Source: Erythroxylum novogranatense (taxonomy: Eukaryota > Streptophyta > Magnoliopsida > Malpighiales > Erythroxylaceae). From it: a DNA stretch of 64,000 nt. The notes under the pieces were generated by a model. The model did no database searches, was not told where the DNA came from, and worked only from the letters and a program-made list of their open reading frames with translations. Location: contig CM057233.1 in NCBI GenBank assembly GCA_029891385.1, forward strand, positions 31,664,540 to 31,728,539, written 5' to 3'. This document shows, in pieces, positions 11,813 to 24,729 of the stretch. The position numbers and the translations under genes are program-made. Each line of letters begins with the position of its first letter. The first letter of the stretch is position 1.

Positions 11813-12330
11813 TTAAAACAAGTTTGACATATCCTTTATTCCTATCCCTACTAGGTTAATGGCCTTTTCTGCCTCTGGAACAACCTCCAAATCATTTAGG
11901 AACTTTTGGAGCCTGAATGCTTCCTCTGTTGCATCACAAGCAGCAACATACTCAACCTCCATAGTTGAATCAGCAATACAAGATTGCTTAACACTCCTCC
12001 AAACTATGGCTCCACCTCCTAAAGTAAATATTGAACCATAAGTTGATTTCCTTGAACCAACATCTGATTGGAAATCAGAATCTATATATCTTGTCGAAAT
12101 AAGGTTACTTCTAGAGTAAGCAAGCATTAAGTTCTTTTTTCTACGAAGATATTTAAGTATACACTTAACTGTAGTCCAATGCTCCATTCCTGGATTGGAC
12201 TGAAATCTACTTACTAGTCCCACTACATAATAGATATCTGGTCTAGTGCAAAGCATTGCTTACATTAAACTTTCGACTACCGAAGCATATGGAATGTTAT
12301 CCATGCGTTCAACCTCCTTTCAGTTTTTAG
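11813..12330 (-). pseudogene. Copia-1 body B RNase H, C-terminally deleted
   Basis: The reading frame at 12256-11813 shows the copia RNase H landmarks: LCTRPDIYYVVGLVSRFQSN, a YIDSDFQSD block with the first catalytic Asp, and the SCIADSTMEVEYVAACDA block with the catalytic Glu. After VPEAEKAI it jumps directly to a short tail that abuts the polypurine tract. The LYCDNSRAVA and HIERKYH part that follows in Copia-2 (about 21600-21760) is therefore deleted. Part of the RT-RNase H connection lies up to 12330 with stops. It degrades the RNA strand in reverse transcription in intact elements; here it is dead. Confidence 0.88.
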
Positions 12331-12419
12331 GTGCTAGTTCCTTTGAAAGTTTGATTCAATGTCTAGTTGGTATGAAGCCCCTCTTGGAATCTTACATGGC
12401 AAGCTTATTGAGCATATTC

Positions 12420-13200
12420 TCAATGTAGGTTAACTGAGACAAGGCTATCTGTTTGTTCTTACAATCCTTATAAGTTTGATCCCTAGAACATAGTTAGTCT
12501 CTCCCAAATCCTTCATTGAAAATTGTTCATTCAGCTATCCCTTAACCATAGATAACATTCCTACATCATTCCCAATGAGTAGAATGTCATTAACATACAG
12601 GATTAGGAAAGTAACCTTACCTTCTTGTATTCTTTTATAAACACAAGGCTCATCTAGGTTTTGTATAAATCCATAGGTTTTGATAGACTTATCCAACCTA
12701 ATGTTCCAAGACCTAGATGCTTTCTTAAGTCCATAAACGGACCTTTACAACTTATATACCTTATGCTCATTACATGGATCAACAAAACCTTCTAGTTGGG
12801 CCATATAAATGGTCTCCTCAAGATCCCCATTAAGAATGCAATCTTGACATCCATTTGGCATATTTCATAATCGAAAGAGGCTGCTATAGCCAAAAGAATC
12901 TTGATGGACTTAAGCATGGCAATCAGAGAAAAAGTCTCCTCATAGTCTATACCTTCCTCTACCAATCTAGCTTTAAAGGTCTCTACCTAACCATCTGATC
13001 CTCTTTTCCTTTTATAGATCTATTTACACTTTATGGCTTTTATACTTGGTGGTATATCTACAAGGACCCAGACTTCATTAGTGTATATGGAATCTATTTA
13101 TGATTCTATAGCCTTGAGCCATTTTTTTGCATCAACATCATTAATAGCCTGTGTATACATAATAGGATTGGTTTCTTCTTAGTATGAGATGGCAATTAAG
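12420..13200 (-). pseudogene. Copia-1 body B reverse transcriptase, degenerate
   Basis: Minus-strand translation in shifting frames gives recognisable copia RT blocks: IYTNEVWVLVD, an IYKRKRGSDG motif, ARLVEEGIDYEETF, and QMDVKIAFL near 12850. The catalytic box at 12586-12597 reads YVND instead of YVDD, because the first Asp codon has changed to Asn. Many in-frame stops are present. The same gene in body A and in Copia-2 keeps YVDD. Confidence 0.87.
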
Positions 13201-13229
13201 CCTTCTCCTAGACCTAGATACCTATCTGG

Positions 13230-14429
13230 CTATCTCACAACCCTCCCACTATGTCTAGGCATTACTTGATGTTTAGGTTGCACTTCTGATTCAACTCTTG
13301 AATCCATTTCGACATCTTGTTCTATTATATCCATATCAACTCTTGAATTGGATGAAATAACGAACTCCTTTAGTACTACGTCACTTCTTCCTTTGTGATT
13401 TCTCACAAACTCTTCCTCTAGGAAGGTTGCATTTGTTGACACAAATGGTTTCCTATCTTGAGGATTGTAAAAACAGTACCCTCGAGTTCCTATAAGATAT
13501 CCTACAAATAAACATACTTTTGACCTTGGTTCCATCTTTATAGATTAAGGCTTTTGAACATAGGCTGGGTAGCCCTAAGTCCTCAAGTGCCTCAGTGAAG
13601 ACACTCGGCCAGTCCACAACTTCCTAGGTATTTTAGGCACTAATTTTGGATGGAGTAAAGTTGAGAAGATATGTTGCTGTCTATATGACATATCCCTAGA
13701 ACGATTCTAACTGGCTAGAATAGGACATCATCGATCTTACCATATCCAATAGAGTCTTATTTCTCCTCTCAGCTACACCCTTCTATTGAGGTGTTCGAGG
13801 AGCTAACAAATTGGAAACAATTCCATTGTCAATTAAATATTGTGTGAACTCTTCAGATAAGTACTCACCACCTTGATCTGATCGAAGTTGTTTTAACGAC
13901 AGCTTCAGCTTTGAATTCTTTGAATGTTTCAAAGTATTCGCTCTTTTTTATGCATAAAATATAAATAGCCATGTCTTGAGTAATCATTTACAAAGGCTAC
14001 GAACTATTCATAACCTCCTCTAGCTTGTATGTTTAGGGGCCCACATATATCAGTATGTACTAGGTCCAACGTGGATTCATATTTGTTTCCTTTAAAAAGA
14101 AATGAGGCTTTGGTCATTTTTCCTTCAATACAATATTCACAGGTGGGTAATGGATCATTATTGCAGCCTGTAATGGTCCCATCCTTTACTAACCTATCAA
14201 GTATTTTCTGATTGATATGACTCATTCTTAAGTGCCACAGATATTTTGAATTAATGCTAGAGACATTAGAATGTCTTGGTTTTATCAATTCTGTGGTGTT
14301 TAGTGAGCCACTCGTAGTTTCTATAAAGAACAATTCATGTTTAATTATCGCATCACAAATAAAATCATTATTTTCATATATTGAAACAACATTTTCAAAA
14401 TATGAGGATAATAAGATTTTATTAGACAA
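13230..14429 (-). pseudogene. Copia-1 body B integrase, degenerate
   Basis: The frame 14429-14004 carries the HHCC zinc-binding domain (LWHLRMSHINQK with the paired His, CEYCIEGK with the paired Cys) and the first catalytic Asp in VHTDICGP. Below 14004 the frame breaks, but an LRSDQGGEYLS block (second Asp, about 13870) and a GVAERRNKTLLDMV block (catalytic Glu, about 13760) remain. The 13535-13230 frame (CLFVGYLIGTRGYCFYNP) is the integrase tail leading into RT. Stops and a frame change near 14000 show it is a pseudogene. Confidence 0.88.
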
Positions 14430-14700
14430 AAAATAGAAATCATGTTCCCTAAAATCATTAGCATGTGATAAACATCCTCCAAATATAACCTATGACCACT
14501 AGGAAAATATAAGATAACTACCCTAACTGATTATGGTAAAACATAAGATCTATCCGTTATCTTGACTTGAAACTGGCCTTTAGGTAGTTTTCTCTTTTGC
14601 TAGAACCCCTGCAAAGAATTGCAAACATGGTTAGTGGCTCCAAAATCTAATATCCAAGAAACAGATAAATCTGCCACATTTCTAATTCCTAACAAACTTA
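14430..14700 (-). pseudogene. Copia-1 body B protease with altered active site
   Basis: The aspartic protease signature is expected as LDSGATNHVC; here positions 14639-14647 encode D-F-G, so the active-site Ser is Phe. The CNSLQ continuation and a KLPKGQFQVKI block follow, with stops after. In Copia-2 the signature is intact, and in body A it reads D-L-G. The protease normally matures the Gag-Pol polyprotein. Confidence 0.82.
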
Positions 14701-15514
14701 GGAAACCCATACCTTGTTAACATTTAAAGGACTCAAGGTAAACTAGACAGTTTCTTTTCCAGTGGCCCATCTCATCACAGTAGAAACACTTTTCCTTGAT
14801 GTTTTCTTTAGCCTTTTTTTTAATAGGTTGGGCCTTCTTTTTCATTGGACCCTTCTTCTTTTTCTTGCCCTTACCCTTGGGCTTAGAAGAAGAAGCTACA
14901 TTACCTATTGGCCCATGATCCTTGATATTCAATATCTCCTCCATACTTTGGAGGTATTCATCAACTCACTTAAGGTGTAATCCTTGCTATTGAGCTCATA
15001 GTCTAACTTAAACTGCTGAAAAGAAGAGTTTAAGCTATTGATGATCATAATCATCTACGTATCCGCATCCATATCCCCCTAAGCATCTCAACCTCAGTGA
15101 CCACAAAGATTACCTTCATCATGTAATCCTGCACCGGTTCACCAAGTTTTTGTTTAAGATTATGAAGGGTTTGGATAGCTTTCACTTTTGTGGACATGGT
15201 CCTCACACCAAACATCTCATATAGGTGATGGACTATTGCACTAGTAGTTTTCATATAAGAAATTTGTTTTTGTAACATGCCGTTGATAGAAACTAGAATA
15301 TAACACTTAGTAGTCTTGTCAGCATTTTGCCAACACTCATATTATTGGACTATCTCAGGAGTTGAATCTCCACCTGGAGGTGCAGGCTCATTTTCAGTTA
15401 ATATAAATGAAATACTTTCATATTGAAGAACAATTTGAGGTTACGTACCCATTCGTTAAAATTGGTTCCGTTTTCCAATGTGTTATTTGTCAAGAGAAAA
15501 GTGTGAGGATTCAT
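14700..15514 (-). pseudogene. Copia-1 body B gag, degenerate
   Basis: The start codon is at 15514-15512 (MNPLTLL-like start shared with body A and Copia-2). A UBN2-type Gag core is recognisable in MLQKQISYMKTTSAIVHHLY and the QTLHNLKQKLGEPVQDYMMK segment (15278-15051). A lysine-rich linker follows, then an intact CCHC zinc knuckle, CFYCDEMGHWKRNC (frame 14944-14717), that would bind the genomic RNA. Stops occur between these segments. Only about 55 bp of leader lie upstream before the fusion junction at 15572. Confidence 0.87.
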
Positions 15515-15559
15515 TTTCTGGTTGATTATGTTTGAAAATATAAATTATTAAAACATGAT

Positions 15560-15585
15560 CATACTAGTCAGCACTATTGGAAATT
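15560..15585. other. Fusion junction between Copia-1 bodies A and B
   Basis: To the left, sequence matches the leader upstream of gag in Copia-2 and body A (ACTAGTCAGCA..TTTGTATA). To the right, it matches the interior of RNase H (ACTCAACCT..GTAGTCGAAT). The two are joined with only about 3 bp (ATA) in common. The end of RNase H, the polypurine tract, any middle LTR and most of the second leader are missing here. Confidence 0.85.
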
Positions 15586-16083
15586 TGTATACTCAACCTT
15601 CGTAGTCGAATAAGCAATACAAGATTGCTTGACACTCCTCCAGACTATGGCTCCACTTTCTAAAGTAAATATAGAACCAAAAGTTGATTTCCTTGACTCA
15701 ACATATGATTGGAAATCAGAATCTATATATCCTGTCAGAATAAAGTTACTTTCAGAGTAAGCAAGCATTAAGTTCTTTGTCCTAAAAAGATACTTAAGTA
15801 TACATTTAACTGCAGTCCAATGCTCCATTCCTGGATTAGATTGAAATTTGCTTACCAGTCCCACTGCGTAACAGATATCTGGTCTAGTGTAAAGCATTGC
15901 ATACATTACTCTTCCAACTACTGAAGCATATAGAATGTTACACATGCGTTCAACCTCTTTTTGGTTTCTAGATGCTTGTTCTATTAAAAGTTTAATTCCA
16001 TGTCTAGTTTGTATGAAACCCCTCTTGGAATCTTGCATGGCAAATTGATTGAGCATATTCTCAATGTAGGTTAATTGAGACAA
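15574..16083 (-). pseudogene. Copia-1 body A RNase H, truncated at junction
   Basis: One open frame of 169 codons: MSQLTYIENMLNQFAMQDSK, LYTRPDICYAVGLVSKFQSN, the YIDSDFQSY block with catalytic Asp, and SCIAYSTTKVEY with catalytic Glu. It then stops after a few foreign codons created by the junction near 15572. A normal copia RNase H would continue about 90 residues further. Confidence 0.9.
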
Positions 16084-16109
16084 GGCTATCTGTTTGTTTT
16101 TAAAATCCT

Positions 16110-17001
16110 TATAATTTTGATCCCTCGAACATAGTTAGTCTCTCCCAAATCCTTCATTGAAAACTATTCATTCAGCCATCCCTTAACCATAGATAACATT
16201 CCCACATCATTCCCAATGAGCAGATTGTCATCAACATATAGGATTAGGAAAGTAACCTTACCTTTTTGTATTTTTTATAAACATAAGGCTCATCTAGGTT
16301 TTGTATGAATCTATAGGTTTTGATAGACTTATCAAACCTAATATTCCAAAACCTAGATGCTTTCTTAAGTCCATAAATGGACCTTTGCAACTTATATACC
16401 TTATGCTTATTATTTGGATCAACAAAACCTTCTGGCTGGGCCATATAAATGATCTCCTCAAGATCTCCATTAAGAAATGCAATCTTGACATCCATTTTCC
16501 CTATTTTATAATTAAAATAGGATGCTATAGCCAAAAGAATCCTGACGGACTTAAGCATTGCAACCGGAAAAAAAGTCTCCTCAAAGTCTATACCCTCCTT
16601 TACCAATCTAGCTTTAAAGGTCTCCACCGTTCCATCTGATCCTCTTTTCCTTTTATAGATCCATTCACACCCTATGAATTTTATACCTGGTGGAAAATCT
16701 ACAAAGACCCAGACTTCATTAGTGTACATGGAATCTATTTATGATTCTATAGCCTTGAGCCATTTTTCTGCATCAACCTCATTAATAGCCTGTGTATACG
16801 TAATGAGATTGGTTTCTTCTTGGTCTGAGATGGCAATTAAGCCTTCTCCTAGACCTAGATACCTATCTGACTATCTTACAACCCTTCCACTATGTCTAGG
16901 CACTACTTGATGTTTAGGTTGCACTTCTGATTCAAATATTGGATCCATTTTGACATCTTGTTCTATTATATCCATATCAACTCTTGAATTGAATGAAATA
17001 A
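16110..17001 (-). pseudogene. Copia-1 body A reverse transcriptase
   Basis: The long frame 16729-16244 contains WVFVDFPPGIKFIGCEWIYK, ARLVKEGIDFEETFFPVAML, KMDVKIAFLNGDLEE with a catalytic Asp, and QRSIYGLKKASRFWN. The YVDD box is intact at 16227-16238, just past the stop in a shifted frame. Upstream (16910-16740) the RT N-terminus is broken by a stop. At 17002-17006 the gene is cut by LARD-1 and continues at 35160 as the integrase tail. Confidence 0.9.
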
Positions 17002-19402
17002 CTAACTGTTGGGACTCGTTTTCAGAACCCAAACTCGGAATCATAAATCAAAAACAAAGTGGGCAAAAACGAAAAAAATCAAAAGGTGAAAACGAAAGAA
17101 ATCAAAAACAGAAAGTGGGCCAACTTTGGATCGAAAACCAAAGGAATCGAAAGCGCAGAATCAAAGAAAACAAAACGCTTAAGGACAAAACTCTTAACTC
17201 CGACATCCAAAAACGCATACTTTAGAAAAACGTTGGAAACTGTAAAGACATACTTGGTTTAAACCAATCCAAATCGGTATAATTTTTTTTCTTCAATATC
17301 ATTCAAAGCAATTTCAATTTCAAATGTGAGATTCATCCACCCTCATTCAAAACAACTTCAATTGCCAAATGGACTTTATCAATCCCACTCAAGCCTCAAT
17401 TTATATGATTCCTCCAATTCAATCATATCTCATATCTTATCTTAAAAAAAACACTTATCTTTCTTTTTCCATAAAAATCTCCCACACACGTATATACACC
17501 CACAATTTATATACAAAAGTCAACAACTTAAACGGAAAACTTCTTCCGATACCTTACATTCGAATTCAATCCATCTCATCCATATACAAATTCATATGAC
17601 ATATCCATTCACAAATATTTGAATTCAACTCATCTCATCCATATACAAATTCATATGACATATCCATACACAAGTTCATATTTCAAAACCATACACAAAT
17701 CCCTATCTCATACACAAATTTATCTTTCAAAACCATATCTCATTAACTTCCTAAAATAAATGCTTACAAACTTTAATGGCATTCCAACCCATGTTACATG
17801 ACCAATATCAAAATTCCAAATACAAAAGATACAAAAACCCCAAAATTCTTAACATATGTCTTAGATCTTATTCTTACAACAATCTAACTTAAAAACACAT
17901 CATATACATAAACAAACGGATGTCTTGACTTTCTTTCATCCGATCTCCTGCTTGCTACCTAGAGATAGGAATGAAAGGGGGGGGGGGTGGGGTGAGCTTT
18001 ATAGCCCGTGGGTAACATGCTTATAATAAAAAATAAGCAAAAACTATTTTCAAAACTCATTGCCATTTTATAGAAATTTCACAGTAGAAATCATCAAATA
18101 CTTATTTATAAAAAATTCTCAATTTATCAAATAATTCATGAGCAATTTCAAATCATGTATGCATCAAAATTATAAACATATATGAGTACATAAGCACATC
18201 AGAATGGTTTGGATTGGTCCAGAAACAGAACGTAGTACATATTTCCGCATAGTGGTCCTGTGTAGCCATGAACTTATGGGAGTCCTCAAAGGAGCTCCAA
18301 TGCCACTAACGGGCAGGCGGAAGAAGCCTTTTTGACAAGTGCACTTGAAATCTTATGGGAACTAACCAAACCCACATAACATATTTTCACACTTGAAATC
18401 AGATTGCCCAAAGGCACATTTCAAAAGCTTAGTTTTTATATACATGTAATATTTCAAACATATTTCCATTCACAATTTCACAATTTTAATCAAATTCACA
18501 TAGAAAATTCTCAATCATTCAAAAAAGTAATGCAACAATTGTAGACATTTATCAAATCATTCAAAAGCAATGAATTTAACCATTTTAGCAATTTATCAAA
18601 TCATTCGAAAACAATGAATTCAAAAAACTTTTATCTTCTTGATTTTTCAAAAACATATTAGTGGCTCATAATTCAAATTATAAATATGGTACCCACCTTA
18701 TTTCCATGCTTGAAACTTGTTCACACTCCTCTTTACTTGCTCCCATTGCCTCTCTTAATTTCCTTCATTTAAGATAAAATCTCTAATCAATAGGAATTCC
18801 AAAGTTGAGCAATTCAAAACATATAATCACCAAAATTCATCTTAGAAAACTTAAACCCATACTTCTCTTAAGCTATCTAAACTAAAATCTTTTCATAAAT
18901 CCAACAAATCACAAACCTATTCTTTCCTTAATCTTTCATCAAAAGAGAAATTTCTTGGCTCAAATGGAAGCTCTCATGCTCCTCTTTCTTTTTCTCTGTT
19001 GAATCAACTTAAAAATCCTTCTGGAAATCCAAGAAAAATCAAACCCTAACCTTTTTCTTCTTTCTTTGCTTCCACCACCGAACACACTCTTCACTTCTTT
19101 CTTCTCTTTTCTTTTGTTCATCTCTTTACAATTTCGTGCTTCCCTTCCTTTAAGGACAAGACCCACATGCCTTATTACAAAAATGCCATTAATGAAAGAT
19201 AAATGACCACTTTACCCTTACATATAAACCTTATAACTTAAAAGCTTAAGTGTTCTTCCAATTTTGCCCTTCATGCATTCTTAACACCTTAACACTATAA
19301 TCCAATCAACTTATGCCATAAAAATCTTAATCAATCATATTAACATGCTAATTACTCATATTAACATGCTAATTAATTCCTTAAAATCATATAATATAAC
19401 AA

Positions 19403-21494
19403 TGTTGGATCAGAAAAAGAAAACATGCTTAGTATGGAGAAACGATAGATTTCAAAACTTTTTAAGAAATCATCTTGCAGCGGAAGCAATATATCCAAAT
19501 CAACATGCTAATCCATACATGATATGGTATAAGGATAATAAAACCAAGAACAAGATAAAAGGAATTACCGAATTCTTCGCCACTGACTTTAAATCCTCGC
19601 GCTTATCCTCTCCTTCTTATATCCAAATCCTTTGCCTTTGAGTCTTTTCCTTTAGCAATCTATCTTCTTCCTTGTTGTAGTATCCTCAACCAATTAGATT
19701 TACCACTTGTTCTTCAAGGACAACTAGGTTAACAAAATCCTTTGGTGGGAAAGGAGAAGAAATATTTGGAGGAGATTTTTTAGAAGAAGAAGAACCAAAA
19801 TTGAAACTCTTTCAATTCTTTCACTTAGGAATTTCGGTTCTCCTTGCATGAAAAAGAGAATGTCTAAAACCATGCAAGAACCCTTTCTTACATCTCAATT
19901 TCGAAATATGCATGAATGGAAAAGTGAGAGGCATCCAATGCATCACTTACATTAATCACTCATCAAATAGCCAATAAATGAGACTTATTTCATTTATCTT
20001 TAAATGGCTATTTGAAAAGACCATAACCTATAATTGAATACCCATTTCGGTTTTGGCAAGAAGAAAGAAGGAAGATGGTCCATCTAATGCACATCTTTCA
20101 TCTTTAATCTAATAAATGCAAATAGGTTACATGCCAACATTAAAAGCCAACCATTAAACCATTTAATGGTAAGTTCATAACTCCATTTAATAATGATGAA
20201 CCATAATAAAGACCATCTTTATTTAGTATTTTAATGTCAAATGTGTGGTTACACATCTAACCTAACACAATTTCGAAATTGCTTCTTCTCCATTTAAAAA
20301 AAATTGTTTTAATATAATTAATCTAATCAATTACATTAAACCAAAACAAGCCCATTTCTAAATGAACATATGGGCTTCCAATTAACCATTAATTAGTATA
20401 AGCCCATCATTCAATTGTGGACTTCTAAAGCCTCCAAACTACTTCTTACTTAGCTTGATAACCTTCCTTAAAGCCAAGTGGGGAATCTTATTGGACTTTG
20501 ATAATTCAAGCTCCAATAAGCCCATAAATAATTCAATCTCATTGGAATTAATTCTAGCTTATTAACTAAATGTCATTCCACTAAAGATAATTAATTGAAC
20601 TCTTGAATTATTAAATATTATGAGAATATGTCCAATTGCAAACCCTATTTAGAACCTTATTATAGTCATCCACACAATAAAGGGTAAAATTACCATTTTG
20701 CCCTTATGTTGGTTTTTCCTTCTAGATCTCTCATTTTACTTTATATGGTGATTAACACATAAGATCTCATCTTAGTGTTAAGACTTGATGGGTAGCTAGT
20801 CCATCAAACCATCGCGCCAGATTTAATCACCAAATCTCCTTAAAACATCTGTAAGAGATGATAACACTATAAACTCTTTATTTGAGTGAATGTTCTCGAT
20901 ACATGTTTCAATTAATAATTCCAACATGCATACACGGATTAATACCTGTAAAAATCCATTCCGATCATATCAAGAATTATAATGAAACACATATGAGTTC
21001 ACCACTCATCAAGATTGTGGTTCATAATAAGCGAATGCTTAAGTTGTATGTTTTAAGATTAAAGTAACGACCCACTTTATTCTTGAAAACATACTTGATT
21101 CCAATTCATTTAATAGTGCCATTATCGATAGTCTACTACTATCATGATATGAAACTCATCATTCCCTTTAAGTAAACTCCTTTACTTATATGGAGATAAA
21201 TCGCAACACTACTGATCTAAACCATAATCAAACGACCAACTTGATTATTCAATTGTGAATCAATTAATTGATTCTAATAATATACATGTTTCCCATACAT
21301 CTCTATGTATATGTATATTACTTACAAATGAATCTTGGTACCTTATGACCAGATATATAATGCTCATACAGATAAAACCAAACTCTTTTGTTTTATTAAT
21401 AATAAATATTTTCATTACAAAATCAGAATCAAGAAGATAAAGTTACATGTAAATACACTTGCTTTCTAGGCACTATATTTACATAACTCCAACA
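19403..21494 (-). mobile_element. Copia-2 3' LTR (2092 bp)
   Basis: A complete LTR, TG..CA. It shows the full family structure, with a CTTCTTCCTTGTTG..ACAACTAGG region and a long AT-rich middle. Compared with it, the other LTR of this element lacks about 1 kb from the middle. There are no coding features. Confidence 0.94.
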
Positions 21495-21544
21495 ATCTCC
21501 CACTTGCCCTAAAGCAAGTTTGACATATCCTTCATTCCCATCCC

Positions 21545-22330
21545 TTCTAGGTGACCCTCAAAGCTCTTTTGAGTCAATGTCTTTGTGAACGGATCGCAAG
21601 GTTTTGCTCAGAGGAATCTTTACCACATCCACTTCTCCACGTTGTATTATCTCCCTTATGAGATGATACTTTCGCTCAATGTGTTTGGCAGCTTTGTGGT
21701 TCCGAGGTTCTTTAGAATTAGCCACTGCCCTACTATTATCACAATAAAGTGTAATGGCTTTTTACGCCTCGAACTACCTCTAAATCATTTAGAACTTTGA
21801 GCCAGATCGCTTCCTTTCACGCTTCACAAGCAGCAACATACTCAGCCTCCATAGTCGAATCAGCAATACAAGATTGCTTGACACTCCTCCAAACTATGGC
21901 TCCACCTCCTAAAGTAAATATAGAACCAGAAGTTGATTTCCTTGAATCAACATCGATTGGAAATCGAATCCAGATATCCCGTCGGAATAAGATTACTTCC
22001 AGAGTAAACAAGCATTAAGTTCTTCATCTTACGAAGATACTTAAGTATACACTTAACCGCAGTTCAATGTTCCATTCCTGGATTGGACTGAAATCTGCTT
22101 ACCAGTCCCACTGCGTAACAGATATCCGGTCTAGTGCACAGCATTGCATACATCAAACTACCAACTGCCGAAGCATATGGAATGTTACGCATGCGTTCAA
22201 CCTCCTCTTGGGTTTTAGGTGCTTGTTCCTTTGAAAGTTTGACTCCATGTCTAGTAGGAGTGAAACCCCTCTTGGAATCTTGCATGGCGAACTTATTGAG
22301 CATATTCTCAATGTAGGTTAGTTGAGACAA
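21545..22330 (-). pseudogene. Copia-2 RNase H
   Basis: Frame 22330-22064 has MSQLTYIENMLNKFAMQDSK, NIPYASAVGSLMYAMLCTRP and the QSNPGMEH block. The frame 22011-21817 holds SRKSTSGSIFTLGGGAIVWR and the SCIADSTMEAEYVAACEA block. A frame change near 22060 separates them. The C-terminal third is still present at about 21760-21590 (LYCDNSRAVANSKEP, KHIERKYHLIREI, KIPLSKT) before a stop. It is the most complete RNase H of this family in the window. Confidence 0.9.
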
Positions 22331-22339
22331 AACTATCTT

Positions 22340-23130
22340 CTTGTTCTTACGATCCCTTATAAGTTTGATCCTAGAACATAGGTAGCCTCTCCCAAATCCT
22401 TCATTGAAAATCTGCTCATTCAGCCATCCTTAACTGCAGATAACATTCCCACATCATTCCTAATGAGCGTAATGTCATCAACATACAGGATTAGGAAAGT
22501 AACCTTGCCTTCTTTTATTCTTTTGTAAACACAAGGCTCATCTAGGTTTTGTATGAACCCATAGGTTTTGATAGCCTAATCAAACCTAATGTTCCAAGAC
22601 CTAGAAGCTTGCTTAAGTCCATAAATGGACCTTTGCAACTTGCAAACCTTATACTCATTACCTAGCTCAATGAATCCTTCTGGTTGGGCCATATAAATGG
22701 TCTCCTCAAGATCTCCATTCAGAAATGCGGTCTTGACATCCATTTGCCATATTTCATAATCGAAATAGGCTGCTATGGCCAAAAGAATCCTGATGGACTT
22801 AAGCATGGCAACCGGAGAAAAAGTCTCCTCGTAGTCCATACCCTCCTTTTGAGTATAGCCTTTACCAATCTAGCTTTAAAGTCTCTACCTTTCCATCCGA
22901 TCCCCTTTTCCTTTTGTAGATCCATTTATACCCTATGATTTTTAGACCTGGTGGTAGATCTACAAGGACCCAGACTTCATTAGTATACATAGAATCTATT
23001 TCTGATTCCATTGCCTTGAGCCATTTTCCTGCATCAACATCATTAATAGCCTGTGTATACGTAACGGGATCTGTTTCTTCTTGGTCTGAGATGGCAATTA
23101 AGCCTTCTCCTAAACCCAGATACCTATCTG
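22340..23130 (-). pseudogene. Copia-2 reverse transcriptase
   Basis: The N-terminal part lies in the frame 23434-22862 (YTNEVWVLVDLPPG, KWIYKRKRGSDG). After a short insertion or shift near 22850-22862, the frame 22839-22576 continues with YEETFSPVAMLKSIRILLAI, QMDVKTAFLNGDLEE and RSIYGLKQASRSWN. The intact YVDD box is at 22474-22485. It is interrupted by at least two frame changes. Confidence 0.9.
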
Positions 23131-23139
23131 GTTGTCTCA

Positions 23140-24340
23140 CAATCCTCCCACTACGTTTAGGCACATCTTGATGTTCAGGTTGCACTTCTGATTCAACTCT
23201 TGAATCCATTTCGACATCTTGTTCTGTCATATCCAAAACAACTCTTGGTTTGGATGAAATTGCTAACTCCTTTAGTACTACTTCACTTCTTCCTTTGTGA
23301 TTTCTCACAAACTCTTCCTCTAAGAAGTTTGCATTTGTAAACACAAATACCTTCCTATCGTGAGGACTGTAAAAATAGTACCCTCGAGTTCTGTAGGATA
23401 TCCTACAAACAAACATACTTGACCTTGGTTCCATCTTTGTGGATTCAGGCTTTAGAACATGGGCTGGACAGCCTCAAGTCCTCAAGTGCCTCAACGAAGG
23501 CACTCGGCCAGTCCACAACTCCCTAGGTGTTTTAGGCACCGATTTGGATGGAGCAAAGTTAAGAAGATATGTTGTCGTTTGTATGGCATATCCCCAGAAC
23601 GATTCTGGAAGGCTAGCATAGACATCATTGATCTTACCATTTCTAATAGAGTTCTATTTCTCCTCTACGCTACACCATTCTCGTTGAGGTTTACGAGGAG
23701 TCGACAAATTGGAAACAATTCCATTGTCAATTAAATATTGCTGGAACTCTCCAGATAAATACTCACCACCTCGATCTGATCGAAGCTGTTTTAATGGCTT
23801 GCCAAGTTGCTTCTCAGCTTTAGCTTTGAATTCTTTGAACTTTTCAAAAGATTCACTCTTTTATGCATCAAATACAAATAGCCATGTCTTGAGTAATCAT
23901 CTATAAAAGTTATGAAATATTCATAACCTCCTCTAGCTTGTACATTCATGGGCCCCACACATTAGTATGTACCATGTCCAATGTGGATTCAAATCTGCTT
24001 CCTTTAGAAGAAAATGAGGCTTTTGTCATTTTTCCTTCAATACAAGATTCACAGTGGGTAATGGATCACTATCCAGCCCATAAGGATCCCATCTTTTTAC
24101 TTTGTCAAGTCTTTTTCGATTGATATGACCCATCCTTAGATGCCACAGATACTTTGAATTAATGATAGAGATATTGGATTGTCTTGGTTTTATCAATTAC
24201 GTGGTGTTTAGTGAGCCTTTCATAGGTTCTATAAAAATAATCCTGTTTAATTATCGCTTCACAAATAAAATCCTTATTCTCATATATTGAAACAACCTTT
24301 TCAAAATATAAGGAATAGCCAGATTTTATTAGACAAAAAT
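23140..24340 (-). pseudogene. Copia-2 integrase, heavily frameshifted
   Basis: Blocks appear in different frames: a YLWHLRMGHIN-type zinc motif near 24130, the CCIEGK-type Cys pair near 24030, an HT.. segment at about 23970 in which an indel destroys the first Asp motif, SDRGGEYLS near 23770 (second Asp), ERRN-type sequence near 23660 (Glu), and the tail RGYYFYSPHDRKVFVF within 23434-22862. DNA integration would be impossible from this copy. Confidence 0.85.
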
Positions 24341-24360
24341 GTAAATCATGTTCCTTACAA

Positions 24361-24726
24361 TCATTGGCATGTAATAAACATCTTCCAAATATAACCTATG
24401 ACCACTAGAAAGTCCAAGATAACTACTCCCACCGATTCTGCTGAAACATAGGAACCATCTGCTATCTTAACTTGAAAGCGGCCTTTAGGAAGTCTTTTCC
24501 TTTGTTGGAACTCCTGCAAAGAATTACAAACATGGTTAGTGGCTCCTGAATCTAATATCCAAGAAGTAGATAAATCTGCCACATTTCTAGTTCCTAACAA
24601 ACTTAGGAAGCCCATACCTTGTTTGCTTTTGAGGGACTCTAGGTAGATCGGACAGTTTTTTTCCATGGCCCATCTCATCACAAGGAAACACTTTCCTTTG
24701 ATGTTCTCTTTGGCCTTCTTTTTCAT
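24361..24726 (-). pseudogene. Copia-2 zinc knuckle (frameshifted) and protease
   Basis: One open frame carries the protease signature WILDSGATNHVCNSLQEF with the active-site D-S-G at 24544-24552 intact, followed by LPKGRFQVKIADGS. At its N-terminal side the CCHC knuckle reads KCFLVMRWAMEKNC, i.e. one base has been lost and the second Cys and the His are out of frame. In Copia-1 bodies A and B the knuckle is intact. Confidence 0.88.
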
Positions 24727-24729
24727 GGG

